From the NCBI GenBank assembly GCA_004764695.1, contig SMSO01000037.1, forward strand, positions 1,534,247 to 1,598,246: 64,000 nt of DNA, in the 5' to 3' direction. Shown piece by piece: positions 45,975-56,419 of the stretch (the first letter of the stretch is position 1; each line of letters begins with the position of its first letter). Made by a program: the position numbers and the translations under genes. Under the pieces are notes generated by a model. That model saw only the letters and a program-made list of their open reading frames with translations, did not search any database and had not been told where the DNA came from. Source of the DNA: Schizochytrium sp. TIO01. Its lineage: Eukaryota; Sar; Bigyra; Thraustochytrida; Thraustochytriidae.

Positions 45975-46830
45975 GTTAGAACTTACATAACCGTCGAACA
46001 GTACCACTGACTATTCCATATGGAAGAACTTTATGATTATTTAGGTCTTTGTCAAGAAGCAGAGGTCAGGTAAGAAAACGGAATGGCCAAGGAACCAACA
46101 AGCTGCAAACACTACAAATGAAGCAAACCTACAATACAAGCCAGCAAAGTATTTCAAACAGAATCTTGACGTCTCAGCAAGTGCCCTTCGGATGCTTAAT
46201 CGCATATACGCAAATGACGACGCTGAGGGCACCTATGGCGGAGGTTTGTTCCGGCAGCCGCGAGCAACGCAGCACTGGTCGTACCATTATCTACGCCAGG
46301 AGTGTCCTCTGCCAAGCAAAATTAGAATTTCAAATGCCAAATTTGTTATCTACAGCGTGCCTATCCAGACGCTTCCGCTGTTTACAGAGATATCGGTAAA
46401 GTTGTCGACTGCAAAAGGCCGGGCCCTACCGGATTACCGAGATTCACCGCAAGCTTGCACTTTGGCTTTGGGAAAACTACGGTGTTATCCTTTTGCCTAA
46501 ATTTGAAACCTCAACAAGTTAAGTTGTCAACTTGGAGACGGATCAAAATCAAAACAGCTCGAATGATGTGTCGTTCAATGATTTCCGCCACGCGCTCATT
46601 CACAAAGTCGAGCTTCCCCTCTGGACAGGTGGTGTAAACTAGTTTTTTGCCGAGACGATTGCACTTCAAAACCATGCAATGAATGCGGTACCATCCACGA
46701 CAAGCTCGGAACATCCGAGGTTTCGAATGCCTGCCTTTAAGAAAATGCAAACACGTAGCTGATTGTGATATCCACGCCAACAGAGGCATCCCTTTGTGCT
46801 ACCTATCCATCCAAGAACATGATTTAAAAA
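45975..46830 (+). pseudogene. Fanzor/TnpB-type (OrfB_IS605-like) nuclease relic, copy 1
   Basis: A broken copy of a transposon-encoded RNA-guided nuclease. Reading across frame changes, three diagnostic blocks appear in order: HRKLALWLWENYGVILLPKF followed by ETS (46445-46513), matching the helix and RuvC-II strand with its catalytic Glu; then KTARMMC (about 46547-46570) and DFRHALIHKVELP (46579-46617); then the zinc-ribbon TSKPCNECGTIHDKLGTSEV (46663-46722), and, in another frame, FECLPLRKCKHVADCDIHANRGI (about 46723-46791). The last is the RuvC-III region, where the usual Arg of DRD is Cys. At least three frameshifts and stops break it. The RuvC-I Asp block is missing upstream of 46440. A 5' open stretch (46064-46300) shared with copy 2 is probably its N-terminal part. 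Cannot encode an active enzyme as it stands. Confidence 0.82.
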
Positions 46831-47521
46831 TTGCCTTTGAATCTCCTCTCAGTTTTTATCTCGCGATTGGACTAATGCGTCCAACTTTGTCACAATAGGA
46901 AGTGCAAGTTCTGCAAGTTTTATAGAATGAGACTATCTCACCACTCTTAATATTCACAGCTATCATTTCGTGCAGGCCTTTGCAGAGAAATCGACAACAG
47001 TGCCTCTGTGCCTTGTTAAGTATTTGCTAGAGTCCAAGTTCGATGATAATTGATGAGCAATTTTATGCAGAAAATTGACTCAGAGAAGAAGAACGGACTC
47101 TGATTCCTTGATGTCAGAGGCGTCCTCCGCTTGGGAATCTTTGTTTTTTGTGCAATAACACGAGGATCTAATCTAGAAATCCTACTAGTTTATTGAGTCG
47201 TGTTGTTTAGATTGATATACAAAATGGGCCAGGTATCGATGGATTCAAGTGGGCATTCCTTATCTACACCCCAGTAGTTACTATCTATGTATTTGTCTAT
47301 TTGTCTATCTACCTACCTACCTAGTACTATACTAGTCATTGTTGGGGGGGTGAGAGGGGAGAAAAGGTGATTTCAAGATTTCAGTTTGCTCAGAAGTCCC
47401 GCGTGTTCATGAAAATTGAAGAGAGAGCTCAGAGAGTGTGCGCAATGACAACCATGACGCCATAGATGATGTTTACCAAGCTTTTATCTCTAGCCCCTTA
47501 CATTATTACGAGTCATGGAGC

Positions 47522-47605
47522 GAGTGATTGTTTTGGCTCGAGGTTTACCCACCTTGCTAAACGATTTTAACTTATTACCTCTGACCAGCACGAGTAGTGA
47601 GAGTG
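47522..47605 (+). repeat. Dispersed repeat family, copy G
   Basis: Begins GAGTGATTGTTTTGGCTCGA, continues TTTACCCACCTTGCTAAACG and ATTTTAACTTATTACCTCTG, and ends GAGTAGTGAGAGTG. The longest clear member, closely matching copy B some 35 kb away. Confidence 0.75.
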
Positions 47606-48309
47606 TAGGTACTTTTCTTTTTGAAAGCTATTTCCTTCGGACTCCTGTTGTGATGAAGTTAATGTAAATGGCTTTCAGGGCAAATGATCGCCTTCACGGC
47701 AGCTATACTGTATATAAGCTCATACCTCTGCTGTGTTGCCTTCGAGTCCGAGTTTGCTCGTTGTCAGAGTGTTTGAACAGGTCGCGAAGATGTGTAGTAA
47801 GTATGCGATTAGGCATAGGTATGCATGCGTTCACATCATTTGCGCGTGAGCGAGAAGCGGAATTACCTGAGGTTTCTAATAACAAGGTGAAACCGCTATC
47901 ACCATCACTAGAATCACTTATTTTTTCTTGTTGTCTTTGGTCCTTATAGAAGAAGATAGCTAGATTGAAATCTCTCTATATAGTGAAGTGGCCAAAAAAT
48001 AGAGAGAATGATGATAAGTACGCTCGGTCCGTAGCTACAATTCTCCATTTGAAATGTGATGCACGCCAAGTCTCTCTCAAGCTGAGTAATGGGGTTTGTG
48101 GTCAAGAATATATATATATTCTAATTAAAAAATTAATTACACACAAAAAAGGGATAAACGATAACATGTAGAGAGTATATAGCTGGGGTAGAAAGTTTAT
48201 TTCGGGAACTGTCTATGTCTGCGTTGGGTGAGAGATGCCGATGAGAAGGAATGCGAAGGCAATAGGTATCTCAGCACCAACCTACGACCACTCTAAGCTT
48301 AATCAATAT

Positions 48310-48384
48310 GCGATTGTTTTGGCTTGGGTTTCACCCAGGAAACTGAAAAAAGATCTTTGACTCATTACCTACTAGTGCGGGTAC
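48310..48384 (+). repeat. Dispersed repeat family, copy H
   Basis: Begins GCGATTGTTTTGGCTTGGGT, has CACCCAGGAAACTG and ACTCATTACCTACTAGTG. Same orientation as copy G about 700 bases away; the final block has decayed to TGCGGGTAC. Confidence 0.6.
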
Positions 48385-48803
48385 ATATAGTTTTGATTTT
48401 TAATTAAAGGAACCTAAAAATGTAATTTTTCAGAATTATAGACTGGGAAGGAGGAAAGAACAAATTAGAAGTACTGCTAGATAAGCAGATGCAGCGTATC
48501 TATCAGAAGCAAAGAGAAGAGATTGACTCGGAGTTCATGCTACTCAACTCATTTCTCACTTCATTACCAGAAGAAGTAGAAGGTATGGGATTTCAGTACA
48601 AATTTTGGCAAATCTGTAATCGTTAGAAGTTCTTTCCTTTGCATGAGTCCTATCACCCCAAAGAAAAAAAAGAAAAGAAAAGTGCAGCAAACTAAGCAAT
48701 ATAGATATAGGCATACTACTACTAAATAGGTAGATACTTAACTACTGCCTCCTTGGAACTCTATACGACCATGCATACCTCAGTGGTAATACCTACTACT
48801 ACT

Positions 48804-48827
48804 ATGATGATGATGATAATGATGATG
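48804..48827. repeat. GAT microsatellite
   Basis: About eight GAT/AAT trinucleotide units with one interruption. Confidence 0.85.
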
Positions 48828-49255
48828 CTGATATCGTGGTAAGGAATTACTCAGACGATTGTGCTTAAAGGATACCACTAAGAGGCAGGTAGGTATGTAT
48901 TTATGAAGTTAGGAATGATGTGATATCTACCTCCTTATACCCCTACCTATGTATCTACATAAGAGTATAGTCGATTATCAACTTTGGCGGAAAATTACTA
49001 CCCGAGGAATAGGAACTACACAGTACTAGTAGCACTAACTGGTTCTACTGGGAAAGAGAGAAAGCCTGGCAAGTAAGTAGATGACACCAACATTCGTTCA
49101 TTCTTTCACCAAAGCAAATCAGCAACGCAGTCTCCGTCTCTTAGGTCTTCAAAACCCTAACTCACAGCCCCCCTCTCCGCAAAGGCTTGACTCCTGGGTC
49201 AGCGAGCTACTCGGGCTGATACAAACAGAAACCAGCAAGTATACCGTCTAAGACC

Positions 49256-50461
49256 ATGAGCGCCGTTGGCAAGGACATCTTTATCGTTGCTGCCAAGCGT
49301 ACTGCCTTCGGTACGTTTGGTGGAAGCCTCAAGCACCTTTCTGCAGTCCAGCTTGGTGCTGAGGCAGCCAAGGGGGCTATTGCTCAGCTTCCCAGCGCAG
49401 ACATCATCGACACCGTACACATTGGCAACGTGCAGCAAACCACCACCGACGTTGCTTACCTTGCTCGTCATGTAGCGTTGAAGGCTGGTGTCAAGACTGA
49501 GGCCCCTGCCCTCACTGTAAACCGCCTCTGTGGTTCTGGATTTCAGTCTATTGTAAGTGGTGTCCAGGATATTCTTGTCGGTGATGCTAGTGTCGTTCTG
49601 ACTGGAGGCGCTGAGTCCATGTCTCAGGCCCCCTACCTTGTCCATGGTGTCCGCTTTGGATCTCCTCTCGGAGTGAACCCCCCCATGGTAGACTCCCTTT
49701 GGGAGGGTCTTCAGGACAAGCACGTTGGCTGCCCCATGGCCATCACTGCTGAGAACCTTGCAGAGAAGTACGGCATCACCAAGGAGGAGGCCGACAAGTT
49801 TGCTCTCCGCTCTCAGCAGAAGTGGGCTGCTGCCAACGAAGCTGGACTCTTTAAGGACGAGATTGTTCCGATCAAGATCAAGGATCGCAAGAAGGGCGAG
49901 ATTGACTTCGACACCGACGAGCACCCGCGCCCTCAGAGCACCATCGAGTCTTTGTCAAAACTCAAGCCGCTCTTTAAAAAGGATGGCACCGTATCAGCTG
50001 GTAATGCGTCAGGTATTTCGGATGGTGCTGGCGCTGTTGTCATTGCCTCAGCAGATGCTGTGAAGAAGCACAACCTCAAGCCCATGGCTCGTATTGTTTC
50101 CTACGCCATTGCCGGCGTTCCTCCTGAGATTATGGGCATTGGCCCGGTACCTGCCATCCAGGAAGCTCTTCGCCGCGCTAACCTCACCATTGACGATATG
50201 GACTTTCTTGAAATCAACGAGGCTTTTGCTTCGCAGTTCCTTGCCTGTCAAAAGGATCTTGGCTTTGACCTCGACCGCGAGGGAATCCAGTCTAAGGGTG
50301 GTGCCATTGCCCAGGGACACCCCACTGGTGCATCTGGCGCTCGCATCATGGGTTCCTTGGCCTACGAACTTGCCCGAAACCCATCAAAGAAGTATGCTAT
50401 CGGTAGTGCTTGCATCGGTGGTGGCCAGGGTATTGCCATTATCCTTGAGAATGTTGCATAA
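49256..50461 (+). CDS. 3-ketoacyl-CoA thiolase, ACAA2-like
   Basis: 401 residues; the last step of fatty acid beta-oxidation (3-ketoacyl-CoA + CoA to acetyl-CoA + shortened acyl-CoA), or acetoacetyl-CoA thiolysis. The acyl-accepting cysteine is C92 in NRLCGSGFQSIV; NEAFASQFLA (321-330), GHPTGASGAR (H355) and the second catalytic cysteine C386 in GSACIGGGQGIA complete the site. Sequence flow (VAAKRTAFG, YLARHVALK, AESMSQAPY, DEHPRPQSTIE) closely resembles mitochondrial ACAA2, which uses a non-cleaved targeting signal. There is no PTS1 at the C-terminus (ends NVA) and no obvious PTS2, so mitochondria are more likely than peroxisomes. The start lies in GACCATGAG. Strongly GC-ending codons suggest high expression. 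Confidence 0.96.
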   Translation: MSAVGKDIFIVAAKRTAFGTFGGSLKHLSAVQLGAEAAKGAIAQLPSADIIDTVHIGNVQQTTTDVAYLARHVALKAGVKTEAPALTVNRLCGSGFQSIVSGVQDILVGDASVVLTGGAESMSQAPYLVHGVRFGSPLGVNPPMVDSLWEGLQDKHVGCPMAITAENLAEKYGITKEEADKFALRSQQKWAAANEAGLFKDEIVPIKIKDRKKGEIDFDTDEHPRPQSTIESLSKLKPLFKKDGTVSAGNASGISDGAGAVVIASADAVKKHNLKPMARIVSYAIAGVPPEIMGIGPVPAIQEALRRANLTIDDMDFLEINEAFASQFLACQKDLGFDLDREGIQSKGGAIAQGHPTGASGARIMGSLAYELARNPSKKYAIGSACIGGGQGIAIILENVA

Positions 50462-51126
50462 ATTCCAGACTCGCTGTGAAGAGTTAACAGTTGTCAATTT
50501 TAATACTCAATGATATTTTGCTTATCTTAAATATGACCTATCCTTGTAATCTTTCTGAATGAAAACCTTCGTTTCACTTGAATGATGCCATCTCTCTCTG
50601 GGCTAATTTTACTCTGACATATTTGTTTTACTTTACGCGCTTGAAGTACTTGGTGGATATACACTTAGATCACGAGCAGACATAGGCACATCAGCCATGC
50701 TGACGTGAACTTAAAAAAGAAAAAAAAAAAAACTCCTGGGAGAACACCTTTTTCTTTTGTTAGAACAATTGTAAACCATGAAAATCTAGTTTTGTAGCGG
50801 TGGATTGAAATAGCCAAGCTTTAAGCATTTGTACGCATCATCAGTATGTAGACAGTGACTGTTCTCTAGCTAGAGACGCTTGTAATGCAGGAGATACGAC
50901 TATAAAGAACCCTTCAAACCTTTTGATAGACATATGGGACCATACAAACTATTTCTTGAGCAATCCTGATTCCGCTCGCTATGGTCTTTAGGGAGAAAGT
51001 CTACATGTAAAAACTTGTTGATGCTATCAAAAAGCACAAAAGCAAGTTTATGGTGAATTTTCTTAGAAGTATAATATTTTCAGAGTTGCGGGTTCCAAGT
51101 TTTGATCTAGATGATAATTAACATCA
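50462..51126. other. Spacer downstream of thiolase
   Basis: Thiolase 3' UTR and AT-rich DNA with an A-tract near 50716-50732. No gene or clear repeat seen. The boundary of Fanzor relic copy 2 lies at the right end. Confidence 0.55.
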
Positions 51127-51655
51127 ATCGAGTTGTCTTGATTTTGATCCGTCTTGTCAACTTAACCTGTTGAGGTTACAAATTTAGGCAAAAGGACAAC
51201 ACCGTAGTTTCCCCAAAGTCAAAGTGCAAGCTTGCGGTGAATCTCGGTAATCTGCAATCTCGGCCTTTGAATTCGACAACTTTACCGATGTCTTTGTAAA
51301 CGGCAGAAGTGTCTGAGTAGGCACGCTGGAGATAACCAATTTGACATTTGAAATCCTAATTTTGCTTGGGAGGACACTCTGGCGTAGATAATTGTACGAT
51401 CATTGCTGCGTGAACAAACCTTGGCCTTAGGTGTGCTCAGCGTCGTCATTTGCGTGTATGCGATTAAGCACTCGAAGGGCACTTGATGAGACGCTAAGTT
51501 TCTGTTTGAAATACTTTGCTGGCTTGTGTTGAAGGTTTACCTCATTTGTAGTACTTGGTGATCGCTGGTTCCTTGGCCATTCCATTTTCTTACCTAGCCT
51601 CTGCTTCTTATCATTCATGTAGATAGTCACTACCATTTGTAGGTTATATGAGTTC
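51127..51655 (-). pseudogene. Fanzor/TnpB-type nuclease relic, copy 2 (inverted)
   Basis: The minus strand is colinear with relic copy 1 from its upstream flank (GTTAGAACT...ATAACC) through ACAAGCCAGCAAAGTATTTC, the CGCATA-CGCAAATGACGACG block and CACCGCAAGCTTGCACTTTG to the GACGGATCAAAATCAA block. Similarity then stops, so the zinc-ribbon and RuvC-III part is absent. The NYGVVLLPKF strand is present, but the preceding Trp codon has become a stop (TGA) and the catalytic Glu codon GAA has become GTA. It is dead. It shares with copy 1 the short sequence where the RuvC-I region should be, so both may descend from one internally deleted element. Confidence 0.8.
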
Positions 51656-52468
51656 TAACGTTGTTCTAACGTTTTCATAGCTACAGCCAACATGATCATA
51701 AACGCTTGTTTTGTTTATAATTGTTAATCTGCACTTCTCATTCTCTACTCAACATGAGTACTATCGCAATCTCATTACACCTATTGCCACTTGTCAGGGT
51801 AAAAACCGCATGGGCGAAGCGGTGCAGCACTCGTGATAGACTAAACAAACTGCAACTGGGTAGAAATTCCGCTTTTCAGTTTTGTTGGTTTTTAGTAATT
51901 TTATTTATATTTATATTTATAATTTTTAAATATTAATTTTAAAAAGAAAAAGTAATGTCTCAGTGAAAGAAAGGCGACGTTCACAAATCTTGCTTGCTCA
52001 CTAAGTATGTGCAACTAGAAGCTCCGGTTAAATCAAAATTGGTCAACCTGTGGGAAACATAGGCTTGCTGAAATATTCAATATGATGTCACATACATCGA
52101 GGTGCTAAGTTTGAGAGGATTCAAAGAAACCTCGTGTACCACCGTTGTAATCCCGCCCTCCTTTTGCACACTCCTTGTTTTACGTCAATCTACTTAACTC
52201 AATTGAGAAGTGTAGTTGATCAAAGATTTTGAAAACATGAATTATCAACAGAAGAAGAACTGGGGATTCCAGTTACGATGGTAATTTCAAGAGTATTTTT
52301 GCGCTACTTGTAGAACAAAAGAAAGTTGAATACATGGCCCAGAATGGAAGTCACCTAAAGGGTGGTAGAAAAAGGTAAATGCTGTTCAAATTGTCGTCAC
52401 TTATTTTAGGTGTGTGTATACTTGTGGATCGCGTCTAGCATGATTTTTTTTATGACCTTGGGAGGCCT
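51656..52468. other. Spacer upstream of the relic and downstream of delta-COP
   Basis: AT-rich DNA including the delta-COP 3' UTR at its right end and an A/T-rich run near 51895-51950. No gene seen. Confidence 0.55.
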
Positions 52469-54172
52469 CTACTCTACTTGTGCAACGATATCATAGCGCT
52501 CGGTTTGCAGTTGGCGGTACAAACCAAACTTAGCGGGTGTCTGGTCACCAATGTTCGTCACAGCAGCGACATGGATCGGACAAATGGTATCTTCGGAAGA
52601 GAAACTAACCTGTACGGGAAAGAAGTCATCTTCGGTATTTGAGGCGACGACAAACTCAAGCTGGGCAGTGTTTGTCTCCTTATCCACAACAGGAAGTTCC
52701 CATTCAAGCAAGTGGCGCCGAGCGTTGTGACGTGTGATGCCACCTTCGACGAGCGCGATCTCAGGCTCATCTGATGTGTTGAGAGGAATCACTACCAAGA
52801 CATTGCTGAGAGTTAGGTGCTCGTTGAGAAGTTCAAGCTCCATTGATACAGTAACAGTGCCATCATCATTCGACTCTGGCCAGCATGTGACCTTAAGAGG
52901 CAGCTGAGACTCGTCCTCCTTGGCAGCATAGCGCCACTTCAGGATGCTCAAAGACTTTTCCTTGGGCCATGCCTTGTCAGCATTCTTGAGCTGCAAAGTC
53001 TTGCTGTCCGCAAAGTCTTGTTTCGACAGGTTGGGGTGTGGTTGAAAGTTAAAGACTGACGTGTCGCCGTAGTCCTGAAGTTTGAGGCATACCTTAGTAT
53101 CGGCTTCGTGGCAGAGAAGTTGAATGGAACCCTTGACTTCAATCTTGTGCAACGCACCATCCTTGTCAAAAAGAACCGCCAATGATTCGCTAAGACGCAC
53201 CTCAATTGGATCTGTGCGGACCACTGCTCCGGGCGCAGCCATTTTTGCTTTGGACGATTCTTGCTGGACGAATGCCTTCAATGAAGTGCCCTCTTCCTTT
53301 GCCATTTGTTCCAGGTCGGTCATTTGCTTGTTTGCCTTGTTGCCTAGCTTCAAGCCCTTTCCAAGCTTCATGCCTGTCTTGCTAGGAGCATCAGTAGAGG
53401 AAGAGCTCTGTCCGTATGTGGAGCCTGACGAAGGCGCGGGTGAGCTACCCATGCCGCTGCCCATGCCGCCGCCCATGCCGCTGCCCATGCCGCCGCCCAT
53501 GCCGCCGCCCATGCCGCCACCCATGCCACCGCCCATGCCGCCGCCCATGCCGCCGCCCATGCCTCCAAGAAAGTCTGGAGCACCATCCCCACGACCCATG
53601 CTGCCCATGCCTTGCATGCGGGACATAGTGTTTGTGGCCTTTTGAGCGTTAATAGCAATTGCTTTACGACGTGCCTCGTCACGTGCCTCATTGATCTTGC
53701 CTTCTTCGACCATCATTGCCAGCTTTTCGCTATGACTGTCCATCTCGAGGTTGGTTCTAATACCTTCGAGGGTGACATTCTCTTTGTAGCCGAGCGTAAC
53801 GACTTCATCAAAAGCAAAGACAAGGTCGAAGACATTCCTGGAGATGTCTTCTTCGGAGACATGAGTCGCATATTCTGGCACAACCTTGCTTAATAGACGC
53901 AGCGTATCAAGGTCAAGAACGATGTTGCTTCCTCTGGTTGTAACAAGTACAAGGTAGAGACTCTCAATGACCTGGTAGACATACCTGATACTGCCAGTCT
54001 CCACGTAGGTATGCTGCTTTCCACTCGAGGAGAAGTCTTCTGGTCCAGGGTCCACGAGCTTGGGGAAAGCGGCGAGAATGCCTTCGATGCGAATCCTTGA
54101 CATCTCAACATATTGGCGAGCCACAAGGATCTTGCCGCTCTTGGAGAGCACAGCAACAGAGAGAACCACCAT
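52469..54172 (-). CDS. ARCN1: Coatomer subunit delta (delta-COP)
   Basis: 567 residues; a medium subunit of the COPI coat that forms vesicles for Golgi-to-ER transport. Residues 1-140 are the longin-like domain (MVVLSVAVLSKSGKILVARQ, then FPKLV, YVYQVIESLYLVLVTTRGSN). A helical linker (about 145-185) precedes a striking run of GGGM units (about 203-242). The C-terminal mu-homology domain (about 318-567) starts DPIEVRLSESLAVLFDKDG and contains FNFQPHPNLSKQDF, LKWRYAAKEDESQLPLKVTC and WPESNDDGTVTVSMELEL, all typical of delta-COP. The ATG at 54172 lies in ACCATGG and matches the family N-terminus; an upstream in-frame extension lacks ATG. Slightly longer than usual because of the Gly/Met run. 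No intron. Confidence 0.96.
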   Translation of the reverse strand: MVVLSVAVLSKSGKILVARQYVEMSRIRIEGILAAFPKLVDPGPEDFSSSGKQHTYVETGSIRYVYQVIESLYLVLVTTRGSNIVLDLDTLRLLSKVVPEYATHVSEEDISRNVFDLVFAFDEVVTLGYKENVTLEGIRTNLEMDSHSEKLAMMVEEGKINEARDEARRKAIAINAQKATNTMSRMQGMGSMGRGDGAPDFLGGMGGGMGGGMGGGMGGGMGGGMGGGMGSGMGGGMGSGMGSSPAPSSGSTYGQSSSSTDAPSKTGMKLGKGLKLGNKANKQMTDLEQMAKEEGTSLKAFVQQESSKAKMAAPGAVVRTDPIEVRLSESLAVLFDKDGALHKIEVKGSIQLLCHEADTKVCLKLQDYGDTSVFNFQPHPNLSKQDFADSKTLQLKNADKAWPKEKSLSILKWRYAAKEDESQLPLKVTCWPESNDDGTVTVSMELELLNEHLTLSNVLVVIPLNTSDEPEIALVEGGITRHNARRHLLEWELPVVDKETNTAQLEFVVASNTEDDFFPVQVSFSSEDTICPIHVAAVTNIGDQTPAKFGLYRQLQTERYDIVAQVE

Positions 54173-56271
54173 GGTATCGAGGAGTAAAAAGAGAGAATAG
54201 AGAAAGTGAAACAAGAACGAGAAAGAAGGGAAGAGGCTACCTTGGTAGTGAGCACGAGATCAGATGCTCGCTAAGGCCACACTTAACCTCACTCCAAGGT
54301 AAGAAACAGACCTAGCTCAATTGAATGCGAGGCACTAGGCAGTGAGCTGATCAGAGAGCGATAGAGCGGTAGAGCAAGGAACAGCCACGTGGAGCTGATC
54401 CTGCACCTGGTCAACCGCCGCTACTCGACAGAAGGCTATGTCGCGCTTTCTAATGCGCGTGTATTGGACTCAATAAAGTGGGTCTGCGTGCGCTATGTCG
54501 CGCCTTGCGAGTACTGCGCACAAATGGTCTCTGCGCGTCCTCAACACTTGTGTCTGGTCTCGCTCACCTAGGAGACAGAAAGACTGAAGATGAAAGAAAA
54601 CAATAAAATTTATAACTTACTGGTACTAGTATTAGTATATACCTATGAGGTATTAGTGTCATCATTCAAGATGATCTACCCATCTTCAGGTTGAACCACA
54701 ACAGAAGATACAAGCAACCAAACAACTCGAGACACCTGCTCACCTGGGCCAGAGAATAAGAATGAGAAGGTCTTTGGGGTCATTTCCAGAGTTTCATGGT
54801 TCGCATTACTTCTGCTGGTCTATGCTGAGCGGTCATAATATATATGATTGTATTTGTGTGGGCTTATTAAAAGTCTGTTTCTAGAGTGCCTTTTTCAATC
54901 TTTACTCTAAAGGTATTTCATTTTCAATGATGGGAAACATCAGAGATACAATAATAGGCTACGGAAGTAAGTGCCCACTAAGTAATAACGGCGGCATAAT
55001 CGTTTATATGTATCCAATTCTAAAAATGCAGCAAGTCAAAACATGGTGCCAATGAAGCTAGCTTGCTGTATCCTACCTACTGCCAAATGGCTTACTAAGA
55101 TATCACTGGCAAGAGCAGAATGAATTCGTTGGCAGGCTTACAACCATAAGTATCATTAGAATGTATTTTCTTCTCTGATAGCAGCACTAATTCATATCTC
55201 CTTGGAAAAGATAAGATTTCCATCGCCCTCAAGTCGTATCCATGGTCGCTGGTAGTAACTATGTGAGTCCTAATACAGACTTTTACTGAGGAGTAGGTGG
55301 GCATTAGCTATTAATGTTAAATACTTGTACGGGTTACATCGAATTCCTTTGCATTCTCTACCTAATACTCCGTACCTAACTAGACTCTAGTGCTAGTTCC
55401 GTAGGTAGGCAGATAGATAGTAGATACTTTACTTTACATTAACTTTTCCTCCTTGATTTTGAAAGTACGAAAACAACTTAGTTAGTAGGTAGCAGGTAGG
55501 TACTATTAAAGCACGTGTACGATATCGTAGCTTGGATCTCTTCTTATGACTGTTAGTAACAGGCTTTTAAATTTTAGAACATACTACCTCCAGAGATGAC
55601 TCGACAGATGTGGCAGGTTTCCTTTTCTTCATCTCTGAAGGAAAGATAAGGAATTAAAAGTTATCTCGGCTGAAATGTAGGTCTAGAAGGTTGCAGCAAA
55701 CACTGCACCTTTCTATTTTCTAAGGATAGCAATTCATGATACACCCTAAGAAGATAAAGTTGGGATGGAAGATACAGTATTCAGGCTAGTCTACAACTAG
55801 AAAATACTTTTGAATGGATTTTTTTTCTTCTTAATGTTGTTCTAAAGCAAATTTCAATGCGGCTTTAAATAATTAGCAATACTGACAACAGTATTCAACA
55901 TTTGATATGCAAATTTATGAAAAACTGATATCTGAAATGGGTGCTAGTGTACCACAAACCCTGTTCCCTTCCATAACTTTCATGAGAAGACAATCCTTGC
56001 TATTTCTAATATTTCTCCCACTACAAAGAGGTATAAAAGTCAAGAAGAACGCTATCAGTTATATGAGTCTACGACCTAGACGGCGAGACTCGCATAGTAG
56101 CACTTTAATTTTGGTCATCTTTATAAGAGAGTTATGGATGTGTCCTAATGTATCGAATCTTATCAGAACGTATATCAAAAGAGGAATATCGCATTTTTGT
56201 ATTTTGATGCTGACATTTTTTCGCTCTTAATGATTAGAATTAGCTCGTATTCCTTTAAGAAAACATCTGTT

Positions 56272-56419
56272 GTGAATAAAAACTCTTTTCTATTGACTGC
56301 TTGTATACTATACCCGCTAAATGAGCAAAATAGATCAAATCGTAGGTGAATAAAAACTCTTTTCTATTGACTGCTTGTATACTATATCCGCTAAATGAGC
56401 AAAATAGATCAAATCGTAG
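56272..56419. repeat. 74-base tandem duplication
   Basis: Two adjacent copies of a 74-base unit (56272-56345 and 56346-56419), starting GTGAATAAAAACTC and ending AAATCGTAG. They differ at one base (TACCCGC versus TATCCGC), so the duplication is recent. Confidence 0.95.

Larger units (their letters stand above)
46831..49255. other. Intergenic with two dispersed-repeat copies
   Basis: Upstream of thiolase. Contains TACC units near 47311, repeat copies G (47522-47605) and H (48310-48384), and a GAT run (48804-48827). Open frames at 47668-47949 and 47965-48171 have no signature. No gene or RNA seen. The thiolase promoter and short leader should lie in the last 300 bases. Confidence 0.6.

Noticed and set aside
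49199-49924. A 241-codon minus-strand frame opposite thiolase
   Set aside because: Shadow frame of the highly biased thiolase gene; no signature.
53124-53645. Plus-strand frame with a Met-Pro-Pro-Pro repeat
   Set aside because: It is the antisense of the GGGM run in delta-COP, whose frame and domains are clear.
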